NCBI RefSeq assembly: GCF_029784155.1
Contig: NC_073693.1
Location: forward strand, 229,515,621 to 229,579,620
Reading direction: 5' to 3'
Origin: Uranotaenia lowii
Lineage: Eukaryota; Arthropoda; Insecta; Diptera; Culicidae
DNA length: 64,000 nt
The position numbers were made by a program, and so were the translations under genes. The notes under the pieces are model-generated. The model was not told the origin of the DNA and searched no databases. It was given only the letters and a program-made list of their open reading frames with translations. Positions within the stretch are counted from its first letter, which is position 1. Every line of letters begins with the position of its first letter. Positions 10,887 through 21,954 of the stretch are shown here, piece by piece.

Positions 10887-11767
10887 GGGTAAGAACACTA
10901 TATATTGAACACCATCTTTGGGATTCAACACATTTGTGGCCAATAAATAAAATCGAAAGGTTTTTTCTGATAAAATTTTGATAGCGTAGCTTAAGCTTAT
11001 TTCTCTGCTTCGAATCGATATATTTTTTTTCGTGGAAATATGTTTTGAAATTATTATTTAACCCTTTTTATTCAAAATTACTTTTGTCCCAATGATTAAA
11101 CACAATGATTCAAATATTGAACTAGCAATGTTCTAATTATTGAACACGTAAACATTGAATATCATTGCATATATTTAGGGGTATTTCGCCTGATAGTATG
11201 CCTTGCAGGGGCGATTTTGGTTGAGCTAGCAACCAAGAAACAGTTTGTTTACATTTCCAAACACCAACCGATGTTTGTTCAATAACTGGTACATGCATTT
11301 CTTTACAAAACGAGTACTGCAAGATTGAACGTTCAATAATTGAAACATTGGCGTTTTCTGTGATCCAATGATTGAACACTTTAATTTGTCAAATTTTAAG
11401 AAAATAAGGATAATAAAGGCTGCCACTCTTCCAGAAATCATTCAAAAAGACTTAGTTGAAAACACTTATATCATTATCTTAGACGTTTATTTGTCTTTTA
11501 TCAAATTTTTCCCCCAATCAAAAATAGGCTGTTTTCTTCATCCAGTCGAAAAACCAAGCCAAAATTTTAACACATATTCAAGTTTCGGGGCTTGTGGCTT
11601 TAAGAGTCCGAGATTCTTGATAAAAATTTGAACATAGGTAGAAAATGCTTCAACAGTGGCACAACGAATTTTGATTCATTTTTCTACTGTATATTATTGT
11701 TTTAATCGGTAAATGTTTTACTAGTGTTCAACATCTGGTACCTGTTCAATAACTAGTGCTTCTACCC
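10887..11767. mobile_element. TA-type MITE with ATTGAACA repeats
   Basis: The left end begins GGGTAAGAACACTATATATT and the right end is an imperfect reverse complement of it, with TA on both flanks (10885-10886 and 11768-11769). The element contains many copies of ATTGAACA or its complement, especially near both ends, which resemble subterminal protein-binding repeats. No transposase is encoded. A TA duplication points to mobilisation by a Tc1/mariner-type transposase, by inference. Confidence 0.7.
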
Positions 11768-11769
11768 TA

Positions 11770-13487
11770 CTTATCTTTTTCTTTACTTAATTTATTTTAC
11801 TTATCTGATTCTAACATTACCTAATTGGTTGGCTTTGCTCAAGGAAGCTAGCAGAAAAAGTACCACTAAAAATGAGTGTAGCTCCGATTTCAACTTGCGA
11901 CCAGCGAAGTGAAAAGGTTTGACTTGTGAATACTGAAAATAAACGTCACGAGTTCGCTAGTAAAAGCTTGTGTGTTTTTGATGATTTTTGAACTTCCTTA
12001 TGGTTTATTCAAATAAAATTCTTACTGATCTCTGTTAAAACAAACGCTACTGCCTAACTAGAACATTTCGATACGCTGTTTACAATTTCCTACAACACCT
12101 CAGCTGAAGCTATTAGGATATATTGACAGTTTTACACGAACACCATCTTAGCAGGAGGCCTCAGCCCTAACCTTAAACCATGGGAGAACAGCATCAATTT
12201 TTTAGAAGGGCGCACGATAAACGCGATTTTGCGGTACTAATATCAACAAATTCGCCCTGTGAAAAAGCGACACACAGATGCTCGTGTTTTGATTTTTTTT
12301 GGGTGTTCAGGGCTGCCAAGTGCATTGATATTTGGAAAATGATTATATTTTTTTGATTGCATTTTTATTGAAAAACGTTTTTATGAGTACTGAAAATTTG
12401 CAACTTTCCCGTAGATTTCTATTAGAATATGAAATTAAACGCAACATTAATCTGAACTGAATAACAACTGTCTGTATCGCACACTTAAAAGATTTAGCGA
12501 GTTATGAGAAAATATTATAAATAATCAGAGCATGCAGGCTATTATTTTCATAGTCAACATAGACGTGGCTTTCATTAATTTACTTTTTTTTGAAACAGTA
12601 AATGATTTTGCATAAGTTTAGAAATTAGAAACAACTCTTTTTGATTTACCGAGAAGTGCATGAGAAATATTTCAGGTGTTTTAAATTCACCTTGAAAAAG
12701 CGAAAGATGGCTTATCTTCATCTATTTAGAGACGCCCCGTAATGAATTTAAACGTTTAGCTGTTGATTGTTAAAAAATTTAATCAATTCAGAAATATTAT
12801 AATTAGTTTAAAACAAACAAATACTGATTTTAGTAACGCACCTAGCATCACTGGTGAGGCCGTCAGCTCATCAAAGTTTGAGGTTATGGCTGAGGCCAAT
12901 TTTTTGCCAATACTATCGCCCGTATATACACTTATAGCAAAGTGAGGCCGCGTGAGAAGGTTGGGCCCATCAACAAAACAAGTTCTTCACCCGTAATAAA
13001 CTAACCAGCAACATAATATTAGACGGAAGTAATCTTATATATCTGCGTTGTTCCAACTTTCTGCGTTGTTTCAACTTCATGTGTCACTAGCATGATCTAA
13101 TAGGTTAACTACTACTTTGTCCTGATTTTTTATCTTAGCTAGAAGTTCTAAGAAGTCCTTACTACTGATATTGGAATGTTCAAGTGTTCAGCACATTCAC
13201 ATTTTTGAAAATCAATCTTTTCTATGAATTTGAACAGGATTATCTGAAGTTTATAGCATTCATAGGGTCTTATCATGAAAAAAATTCTTTTGATTTTCTT
13301 GGAAATAGAGTAATTCATGCATACTTTATGCTAAGTTTCATCTTGAATGTATGCACAATCCTGTCATCTGAACAAATGTAAAATTTTAGGACAATAAAAT
13401 TTAAAAATTCAAACATGAAAATTTTAGCCTTGTCAACAAACTAAAAATAAACAGAAAATGTATTTTCAATTTTTGTTTCAAAGCAAA
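11770..13487. other. No gene recognised
   Basis: AT-rich sequence without a convincing reading frame. A slightly GC-richer patch near 12,080-12,270 has no recognisable product. Confidence 0.45.
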
Positions 13488-13491
13488 TGAA

Positions 13492-14229
13492 GGGGGGGGG
13501 GTAGGGTCTAACACTTTCAAAAAATCGATTTTTTTATTTTTCTATTTTCTTATTGTAAAACATTTCAAGAATGTTGTGTCCAATTTTGAAGTCAATTGAA
13601 GCAAAACTGTAGAAGTTATAGGCCTTTATCTCCTCCTATCTAATACTGCAAGAAAGCAAGAGCAGAAACTTTAAACGCGTTTTTCTCGAAAGCACATTTT
13701 TAAAGTCCGTGGTCATCGTCATTTGAAAACTACTTTTCCGATTCTTTTCAAATTTGGAACATATTTTCTACATATAAAATACCAGACCCCAACGTTTTTC
13801 TTTTTTTAATTTTTTTACTTTGGGGAGATTTTAGAGGTGAAAAATGGCGGATTTTTAAGTGAAAAATCGTAGTTTTTACTTCAAACAGCCACAAAAATTT
13901 CATTAAAATATTTTTAAGTTAAACAAAAACGTTGGAGTCCAGAAAAACATCTATTAAAAATATTTGGCTCTGATTTTTTGACTTCAGATGATTCTGTGCT
14001 GAGATACAGTGTCCACCGCAAATCCTGTTTTCTAAAAGGCATCCTCGAAAATGCTCCGTCACCGGCTCATTTTTCAATATTTTTCTACGAAAAAATTACT
14101 AAATGTTCTTTTAATAATGCTTTGTATAATGCAAAGAATTTGAATACATTTGTTTGAATGATAGCTCTAGAAAAAAATCGTGAAAATGGTGTTTTTTTAT
14201 ACCCGTTAGACCCTACCCCCCCCCCCCCC
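13492..14229 (-). mobile_element. TTAA-type non-autonomous TIR element, copy 2
   Basis: This is the reverse-oriented relative of the element at 9271-10004. Long interior blocks match in reverse complement, including the segment around GAAAAACGCGTTTAAAGTTT. The right flank is TTAA (14230-14233) and the left flank has decayed to TGAA (13488-13491). The terminal G/C homopolymers differ in length between the copies. Confidence 0.85.
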
Positions 14230-14501
14230 TTAAACACTGTTTATTCCAATGGTGATGAAAGGGTTTTATAACCTTCATTTTCCTTTTGATTGTATTCGTG
14301 TGTGTAAGGTTGAACAATTGATTAACATTGAAAAATAAGAAAGTTGAAAGTATAAGATATCATCAACAAGGTCAAAAGGTTTTCACAAAATGTTTTGGGG
14401 ATTGGGTATAAAATGCGCAGAGCCGACAAGATGCGCCCCAATCAATATATCACTAAACAAACATTTTTCAACACATCTGAAAATGCCAGTCTATTGTATT
14501 A

Positions 14502-16043
14502 AAAGGGTTATACGGTCAAAATTTGGTCAAGGGGAAACGCGTGTAAATCGGTGAAATCGTTTATTTAAAAAATCAAATTAAATTTCTTTTTCAAGTTTAA
14601 TTAGTATAAAATTCAGGAAAAATATTCAGTTGGGCTTCCGCTTTTCCAAATCCGAATTGCCAGGCCTTACGCTTAACCCCTGCCATCAGATTTTGTACAG
14701 CCACCTTGCCACCCGCATAAAGCCAGTTTGCCTTGAACTGCTGCTCGTCCTTAGCAGTTTATTTGGTGTTCTTTAGGTTCCGCTTGACAATAGCCCAGTA
14801 TTTCTCAGTTGGGCGGAGCCCTGGCGTGTTGGAAGGATTCTTGTCCTTGGGAACCACCTGCACGTTGTTGGCGGCGTATCACTCCATGACCTTTTACCGT
14901 TGTGGCAAGATGCCAAATCCGGCCAAAACAGTACGAAACAACCGTGTTTCTCCAGGAAAGGCAGCAAACGTTTATTCAAACACTCTTTCACGTAAATTTC
15001 TTGGTTGACAGTCCTGGAAGCTATGAAAATGCTGCTTTTCAAGCCACAAGTATAAATGGCTTGCCAAACCAGATATTTTTTCGAGAACTTTGACAGTTTC
15101 ATTTGCTTGAAAATATCTGCTTCCTTTTGCCGTATAAAACTCCTGTCCCGGAAGCTGCTTGTAGTCGGCTTTGACGTAGGTTTCGTCGTCCATTACCACG
15201 AAGTCAAACTTCGTCAGCATCGTCGTGTACAGCCTCCGGGATCGCGCTTTGGCCGTCGTATTTTGTTTATAATCGCGATTTGGAGTCACTACCTCCTTGT
15301 AAGTCGATAGTCCGGCTCGTTTTTTGGCTCGATGCACGGTTGTAGACGATACACCCAGCTTATTTGCGGCATCTCGGAGAGAGAGGTTAGGGTTTCGCTT
15401 GAAACTAACGGTAACGCTCTTTATCGTCTCAGCGGCTTCCGGTTTTCGATTTCTCCCCGATCCAGACTTCCTGGCTGTCGACAAACGTTCCCCAAACACT
15501 TTAATTACATTTGTAACGGTTGATTTGGCAACTTTTAGCAATTTTGCCAGCTTTGCGTGCGAGTAGCTCGGATTTTCGCGATGCGCGAGCAAATTTTTGA
15601 TACGCTGCTCTTCTTCCTTGGACGGCATTTTGACAACTGAAGAGTGAATTCCAAAATCAAAATAGGAGCAACATTCTACACACACACACCTTCAAAATGA
15701 GGGATGCTCAGATTTTTTAAATATTATTCATGCAGAAAAAATCCAAAATACGAGCGCTTATAATCGTAGCAGCTTTGCCTACTATCGACACTTCACATAC
15801 GTCGCGACGTTGAAAATAATAACGACGCAGCGCGAGTTTCCTAGGAGACTTGAAGCATGCGATTGATGTCCTAAGGAAAATGTACAGTAAATAACATAAA
15901 CAATGTTCGAGTACTACATCGAAATCGCCTACTGGGCTGTAAAAAGAAAAACAAACCGGCGAATGACAGGAACCCCGCTAGTAAAAAAAATCAAAAGAAA
16001 TACGTCAAGTTGATATTGACCAAATTTTGACCGTATCACCCTT
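14502..16043 (-). mobile_element. ITmD37E (Tc1/mariner superfamily) element, copy 1
   Basis: Both ends carry the inverted repeat ATACGGTCAAAATTTGGTCA, and the TA duplication is intact at 14500-14501 and 16044-16045. The 1.54 kb length and a single transposase frame on the minus strand fit a full-length element. The 5' untranslated stretch lies between about 15,630 and 16,000. It is the more complete of the two copies in the window. Confidence 0.9.
14597..15628 (-). pseudogene. ITmD37E transposase, frameshifted
   Basis: The natural start is the Met of MPSKEEEQRIKNLL at 15626-15628; the longer upstream frame only adds untranslated sequence. Residues ~1-120 contain paired helix-turn-helix DNA-binding regions (HAKLAKLLKVAKSTVTNV and LSLRDAANKLGVSSTTVHRA). 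The catalytic core follows with first D in VVMDDETYV, second D in WPDLASCH and the E in RPTEKYW; in copy 2 exactly 37 residues separate the second D and the E. The stop is at 14597-14599, giving a span of about 343 codons, normal for the family. Frameshifts near 15,080 and 14,890 and a stop near 14,760 break the frame, so it is inactive. Confidence 0.88.
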
Positions 16044-16045
16044 TA

Positions 16046-17260
16046 GGCCTACTTGAATAACTTGGAGATGGTAGATGGTAAAAGTTCAAGTGTGTAGTTA
16101 AACAATCTTCTTAATATATGTTCTAAACAATGGTTGAAAGATTGCCCGTTTTTTTCGGGTTTGCCCGAATATTTGATGAAACCTTAGATTCCAGCCCGGC
16201 CTGGTTGCCCTTATTGATTAAAAAAAATCCCGCATTTTGACCGGATTTATTTTCTTTATTTGGAAAAAAAATCCATGAAAAATAAACAAATTGTGTTTTT
16301 ATTTTTTTTATATTGTAGCATCCAAAACTAAATGTTTTGAGCTAGTTTTGCTTAAATGTATCTAAAAAAATGTTCCAGAAAAATTGACTTTTTTCAATAA
16401 AACTCCTAGCGCACGCTGGAAACGTACTCAAATGAGCTCAAATTTGGCCAGGGTACTTAAAATGAATGAGGATCAAACCCTGTAAGTGGCGTTGTGATCA
16501 GCGAAAAAAGCAGAAAAGTGAACTAGTCTAGTGTGCAGGCATCTGTTTTCAATACATTGGAGTAATTTTTATGTTAAAATTTTCTTCTGTTTCAGAGAAA
16601 ACAATTTTATGATAAGTATTGTCAAAAATACTGAACCTCAAACCGTGCGGGCTTAATGCGCCTATTTATGTTTTGAACAAAATTTCTGTTTTTTGGCTAA
16701 TATTTCCGTGTAATTAAATTGAAACTGATAGATAGTAATAATTTTCGTAGGGCAAAGCTAAAGTTTTATGAAAATCTATGTGTATTATTATTTTATGAAA
16801 TAAAACAAAAGTTAGGGTTTCCATACTATGGAGGCAGTTCATCCATGAGAAAAACTTAATCAAATCTGTTTTTAGATCTTTAAATTTCTCTTGAGGTGTT
16901 AATCAGAGCCTACATTTGATAATTCAATGATAAAAATCATTTATTTATTCTATTTAACCTGTTATTTAGGATGGAGGCTTTTACAAACATGATGGGGGCA
17001 CACAAAAACACTATATAATCATTATTAAGCCTCCACAAGAGCTGAAATATGTTTTATTTTTGAAATTCATTTGAATAAGAAACAAAAACCATCCTAGTTT
17101 TTGTTTTGAGCTTCTTTACGTGTAATTTTAAAAAGTCGAAATATTACATCAAAATGTATCAAAACCTTGTATGATTTTTTAATTTTTTTTGAGTTTGTAA
17201 ATTAATAAAATTCTTTCTTGCCTCATGTTAAAAGCGTATCACCTTCAAAATGCATTGGTT
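16046..17260. other. No gene recognised
   Basis: AT-rich sequence. The start (about 16,140-16,250) has CCCGAATATT and CCCGCATTTTGACCGG blocks that resemble hAT subterminal sequence, but I could not find a matching end. Confidence 0.4.
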
Positions 17261-17299
17261 AGATATGCTGTCCAGTCAGCCATTTCGTCAAACAGCCGT

Positions 17300-17950
17300 A
17301 GACGTATTTAACCCGATAGGTCCATTTAGGACACCAGTTAGGATTCGACACTGGGACCAATTATAGGTGTCAGTTAAAATGTTTCCACACTCTGGGCCAA
17401 TTATGGGCGCCAGTTAGAACCATTCGATCGTCACTTAGAATGTTTTGATTTCTGGGAGTTTCGGATGATTTATCAAGGTCGACAAAACACTTTTTCTATC
17501 CTTTAACTAAAGGATTTAAACTATATTGAACCTTTCTCTTTTACATTTAGCACTTTTGATAGTTCTCACACGAGATTTATACTATGATCTCAACGCGTTA
17601 CATTTCTACTTACGTTTTATAATCAGCAACGAACGAACTTAGTTAACGATCCGCGGGACTGAATGGAATGAACTGAACTGAACGATTATACGACGGACTG
17701 AACGGCGTATTTTCTCCTGACTGCCCTTTTATAGTTAGCATCGGAATGTTATGCGAATGATTAAGCATAACGATTCCCACGGGCTAAGAGATTTGAGACA
17801 GACGAAACAAAATGCGCGTTCGGTCGCTGTTTTGTTTATCGCCCGTCCGGGTGGCGATTTTATGCTGTCGCGAGCAAAATAAATGCGCACAGCATAAGTC
17901 GCGTTCGTTTCCTAATTTTTATATTTCCTGAATAGGGTAGGCGTGCTAAC
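17300..17950 (-). mobile_element. Probable solo LTR or LTR-plus-leader remnant
   Basis: Read on the minus strand this stretch has a TATAAAAG box, an arthropod-type initiator and a TTCAGTTCAGTTCATT run, typical of insect LTR R regions. Downstream lies AACTGGCGCCCATAATTGG (near 17,400), which resembles an LTR retrotransposon primer-binding site, and a similar ACTGACACCTATAATTGG block repeats nearby. No gag or pol frame is attached. The LTR ends were not defined, so the call is tentative. Confidence 0.45.
17695..17733 (-). promoter_or_regulatory. TATA box plus initiator, minus strand
   Basis: TATAAAAG lies at 17733-17726 on the minus strand and TTCAGTCC at 17702-17695. The initiator adenine is 34 nt from the first T of the TATA box, the spacing expected of an RNA polymerase II core promoter. 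The context suggests it drives the LTR remnant. Confidence 0.55.
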
Positions 17951-20795
17951 TCACCTTTCCCCTACGTTTCCAGAATGAGATTGCAAACAATATTTTTCTC
18001 CATTTTGAGCTTCCTTTTAGAAATTTAGATTTTTAAACACTCTGACTTCCGCTTTGAAAACGGGAAGACTTTTACTACGGCTTCTTCTTATTCGTTCCAT
18101 CTATATCACAACCAAAACACTCCGCGTAAGCCCTTTCCAAAAATCAACTTATACGAAAATTTCAGAAGCTGTGCTGCTATCGCTATCATAAATTTAATTT
18201 ACTTTTTTTTTACATTCACACAATCAAACAATAACGCGACACTGCATGGATTATTTGGAAAATGGCATCGAGTCTACAAATTTCTTTTTATTTCGAAACC
18301 TATTAGTAAATTTCTCAATCAAATCACAGAAACCGTAATGTTAAAGCTACCACTGCCTGCCCCCCCCGTATCTGAGAAACTAAACTTGCGGCAATACCCG
18401 GATGCAAGCAAAAAGTAATCGGCTGGAGCACGCGCAAAAGAACGAGAAGCAAACACCATAATATCTCGAGTTTCATTCATTTTTTAATTATTTTCGACTG
18501 ACACGCTGTTCTTGAGCTTAAATCCCAAATCTATTGCAAATCCTTCACTTAGAACCATTATGTAACGCAAAACTATCATCCGATTTTGCTAAAAAAATAC
18601 CACCGGCGCACAAGAGGACGATTGAAAGCATCCGTACACGGCAAAAGTACGACGCGAACTCGTTGAGCTAGTTTTGCTAAAATAATCATTAAGGGTGTTC
18701 CGACGCAGTCACATCGTAGCGATTCGTCAACGATACATCATTTATATACAATCGAATTCGATGAAGAAATGAAATTAATTATTATGAATGTCAAGTGAAA
18801 TAGCTGTAAGAGAAGAAATAAGCTGTAAATATTTCACACGAAAACATTAATTTCACCTTACACTTACCTTATACCTTACACAACACATAACACAAAAACG
18901 AAAATGAATTACAAACAGTGCACACTCACAACATAAAATTAAGAGTGAGAAAATCTGACGAAAAGTGATACGTGAAGTGAAACGCTATAATTTAAGTGAC
19001 ATGTCAAATATTTTTTTGCAACAATAAAATCACTTCTAAAACTCAACTCTCGCGATCGGACGTGCTTTTACCACCGAAAATAAGCTTCACTGTTTGGCCT
19101 TTGTTTCGCTCCGCCATCGCTTGTTCGTTTGATGACCAAGGCTGTTTCCTGCTAGTCCGGATTCGTTCACCGTTTGGGACCCAATTCGTGGGACACAGAC
19201 AACGGAACCTTACGTCCGTACAAAGGGTTTTTAGGAAGCCTTAAATTTGATTGACAATCTGGCGACAAAATTGGAAAAAAAATTTTATTTTTTTTTTGCT
19301 GAGCAATTTCTAGGTTTTTACAAAATATTCCCACATACTGCGCGGATTTTTGGTTGTCGATTTTGCAACCAAATGCCAAACTTTCCCGATTGTTTGGATA
19401 ACGTGCTGCTATAAGCCCACACCTTTCTGACCAAAATGCCAAGATGATGCCAGGTTTTTATATAAAATTACCCAAACTTGCCCGGCCCCGATACGTGCTT
19501 AAAAAATTTCCACAAAGCTCATTAAAAACCCCCCGGTGGATTCCTCAAAATTTAGGTTTGAATAAAATAAGAAAGCCTCATGAGTTTTCTTCCAGAAAAA
19601 TCGTGAAGGAGTTGCAATATAGTCAGGTTTCGTTAGAAAATATTCAAAAAAGTTGTTCTTCACCTCCCGATGCATTGGATATGAGGGAGCCTAGTAATTT
19701 ATGTGACAAACTTTTAGAGTTGCCGATTATTTCTTTTCAAAGTCCCCCAAACGATACCGTGACTTAATTGCTGAAGAATTGCTGAATTTAAACTCTTTAG
19801 CAAATAGTGTTTCTAGTTTCAGGGCTGGTCAGCTTTAGTTCAGACTTTAATGTGTTATTTTTGTTAGGTGTAAGCTTGTATTCGTTTAACAAAGATCCGC
19901 TTTGGTTGCTTCTAACATTCATGGTTTTTAGAAAACCTCCGTCTTAAATCATCTCGTATTTTATGCATATCGAGCACACATTCAGATTTCCCATAAAGTT
20001 TTTGTTTGAAAATATCATACAGCATAGCGAAACGCGTTACCTCATAGTTTTTTATTTAAATGTGGGTGCACCAAACCATTGTAAGGGACCATTTAATACT
20101 GAAACTATCTTTCAGCAGCATCGTAAAATTTCAAGTACGAACCTTGTAAAGCTACCACTAATTTCGCAAACATCGGCTAGCTAGAGCCAAGTTTCCAGTT
20201 TGAAGAACGTGACTTTCAGTGGAATTTGTCTAGCTATAGTGCAATTGATTTGGCTAAGGTTCGCTCGGTATCGCTTCAGTAAGGAATTCTCTCCAACCAG
20301 ATGGAGCCATTATTCGCTGCAGAAGTGGCCAGAAGTTTCTGATTGCTGATAGGACCACTTCTCTTTAGGGAAAACTTTCAACTGCAATCTGCTCCAGGGG
20401 CATTCGTGCCAAGTTTCTGAATGTGCAGTATGCATGATGCAAAATTGAAAAGAGATACCCCATCCAGAGGAAATTGATTGGTTTACCTACTGTTCGAGGA
20501 GTTAGGAAACATTCGCACCTTTGAACCTATTTTTGACCCATTAAGTAAATTGGTGAGCTTGAAATGGACATTTTTCTAGGCTTTTTGTTGTGAACTCAAA
20601 TTTTGTGGTGAGGGTTTTTAGACAATCAACTTGTGATGTGGGTCAGAACTAAGTGCGTTACTCCCTCCGTCATGAAGTCATGTAAAGATTTCCTACCAAC
20701 TGTAAACAAATTATCTATTTTATGGCTCACAATATGTGCTTGAATATGTGCATAGTAATGCCGTCATCCACTTAGCATATAGACGAATAAAAATA
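17951..20795. other. No gene recognised
   Basis: Mixed AT-rich sequence. An open frame of 107 codons at 19444-19764 has no recognisable domain. CCCGG and TTTGGCAACC-like blocks near 19,250-19,480 resemble hAT ends. The right part (about 19,800-20,795) leads into a TAA-type tail and could be the 3' untranslated end of a non-LTR retrotransposon, but no coding part was recognised. Confidence 0.35.
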
Positions 20796-20822
20796 ATGAT
20801 AATAATAATAATAATAATAACC
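20788..20822 (+). repeat. (TAA)n tract
   Basis: A GAATAAAAATAATGATAATAA stretch runs into uninterrupted AAT units. Such tails mark the 3' ends of I-type non-LTR elements, but it may equally be a simple microsatellite. Confidence 0.7.
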
Positions 20823-21723
20823 ATCCAGATGGGCATCATCCTAGCATTCCAATGAAGAGAGAGATACCAGAGATCAACCAAACCCAGATTCAAGACCGTC
20901 GCTCTCTGGCAGCTAGAATCCCGACAAATTGAAATAAAGTAAGTGACTTTAGTGCCTCCGGTGTGGGTCCGTTGGCAATAACACTTGGAAGAGAAAGGTC
21001 AGTAACACACATCTTCACCGATCCAATCCATGGCAAATGGCAAGGCTACTTGGACCGGGATGAACAATCAAGATGCGGAAGATGATGATGGGATGATAGC
21101 GACGACGATAATGGTTTGCAAAGATGGCATCTCTAGCGAATTAGTAGGACCAAAGCTAAACCAACCTCTGGAATGGGGAAAGAAATTTGAAATTTGCCTT
21201 TTCTCTGAGCCAAGGGTAATCGTCAAGTGGATCCGGAGATCCAGGGTTTTAAGGTGGCATTTTATTGCGGCAGCTAACATGGACCGTTTATTGGCGAAAA
21301 TGACAAATGTACGGTGGGTGAATACAATTTTTCTGTGTACTTACTACATTTGAAGGAAAAGCATGTCCAATATTGTTCAATCATTGTATTATTGACCCAT
21401 TAATTCAAGCGGATGGACTTTTAGCCCAAGGATGGATTGAATTATAGTTTCAAAACCTTTAAATTTTTAGGAAGAGAGGGCTCTCTTACAAACTTAACAT
21501 AATTTATTACACGACTCGAACAATATTGAGGTGATTTTCATAAAAAAAAGGTCATTATGCAAATTTAACATGCAAATTTAGTCATTTATTTTGTTTTTTT
21601 TTTATCATGTTTTGGACACATTTTGTTTGGTTGAAAATATTTGAAACCATGCCAAAATCGAACGGAGTCTGAGATATTCATGAAAATTTGAATACAAGTA
21701 AGGTTTGGGATACCGAGAAGATG
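20823..21723. other. No gene recognised
   Basis: A GC-richer patch (about 20,820-21,300) includes a 107-codon frame at 21030-21350 with no recognised domain and an overlapping frame on the other strand. The rest is AT-rich. Confidence 0.35.
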
Positions 21724-21954
21724 TACAGTAGAAACCCGCTAATCCGAGGTAGTCGGGGTAAAGACCTTGGATTTCACGAAATATTTAGAAAATTTTATCC
21801 TTTTGTTACGGTTTGCAAAACATCTAGGCGCATAACTCGATAAATTTGATTTTTTGTTTATTAGAATATAATCAACGGATCATTTGTAGATCCTAATGAT
21901 AACTTTATAGTAATTACAATACAAGGTAAAATTAATATAAAAATTATTACAGGT

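Noticed and set aside
14972..15685. Upstream start for the ITmD37E transposase
   Set aside because: The extra 19 residues lie in the untranslated region; family proteins begin at the Met of MPSKEEEQ.
19444..19764. 107-codon plus-strand frame
   Set aside because: No domain, and the surroundings resemble decayed hAT ends; could be chance.
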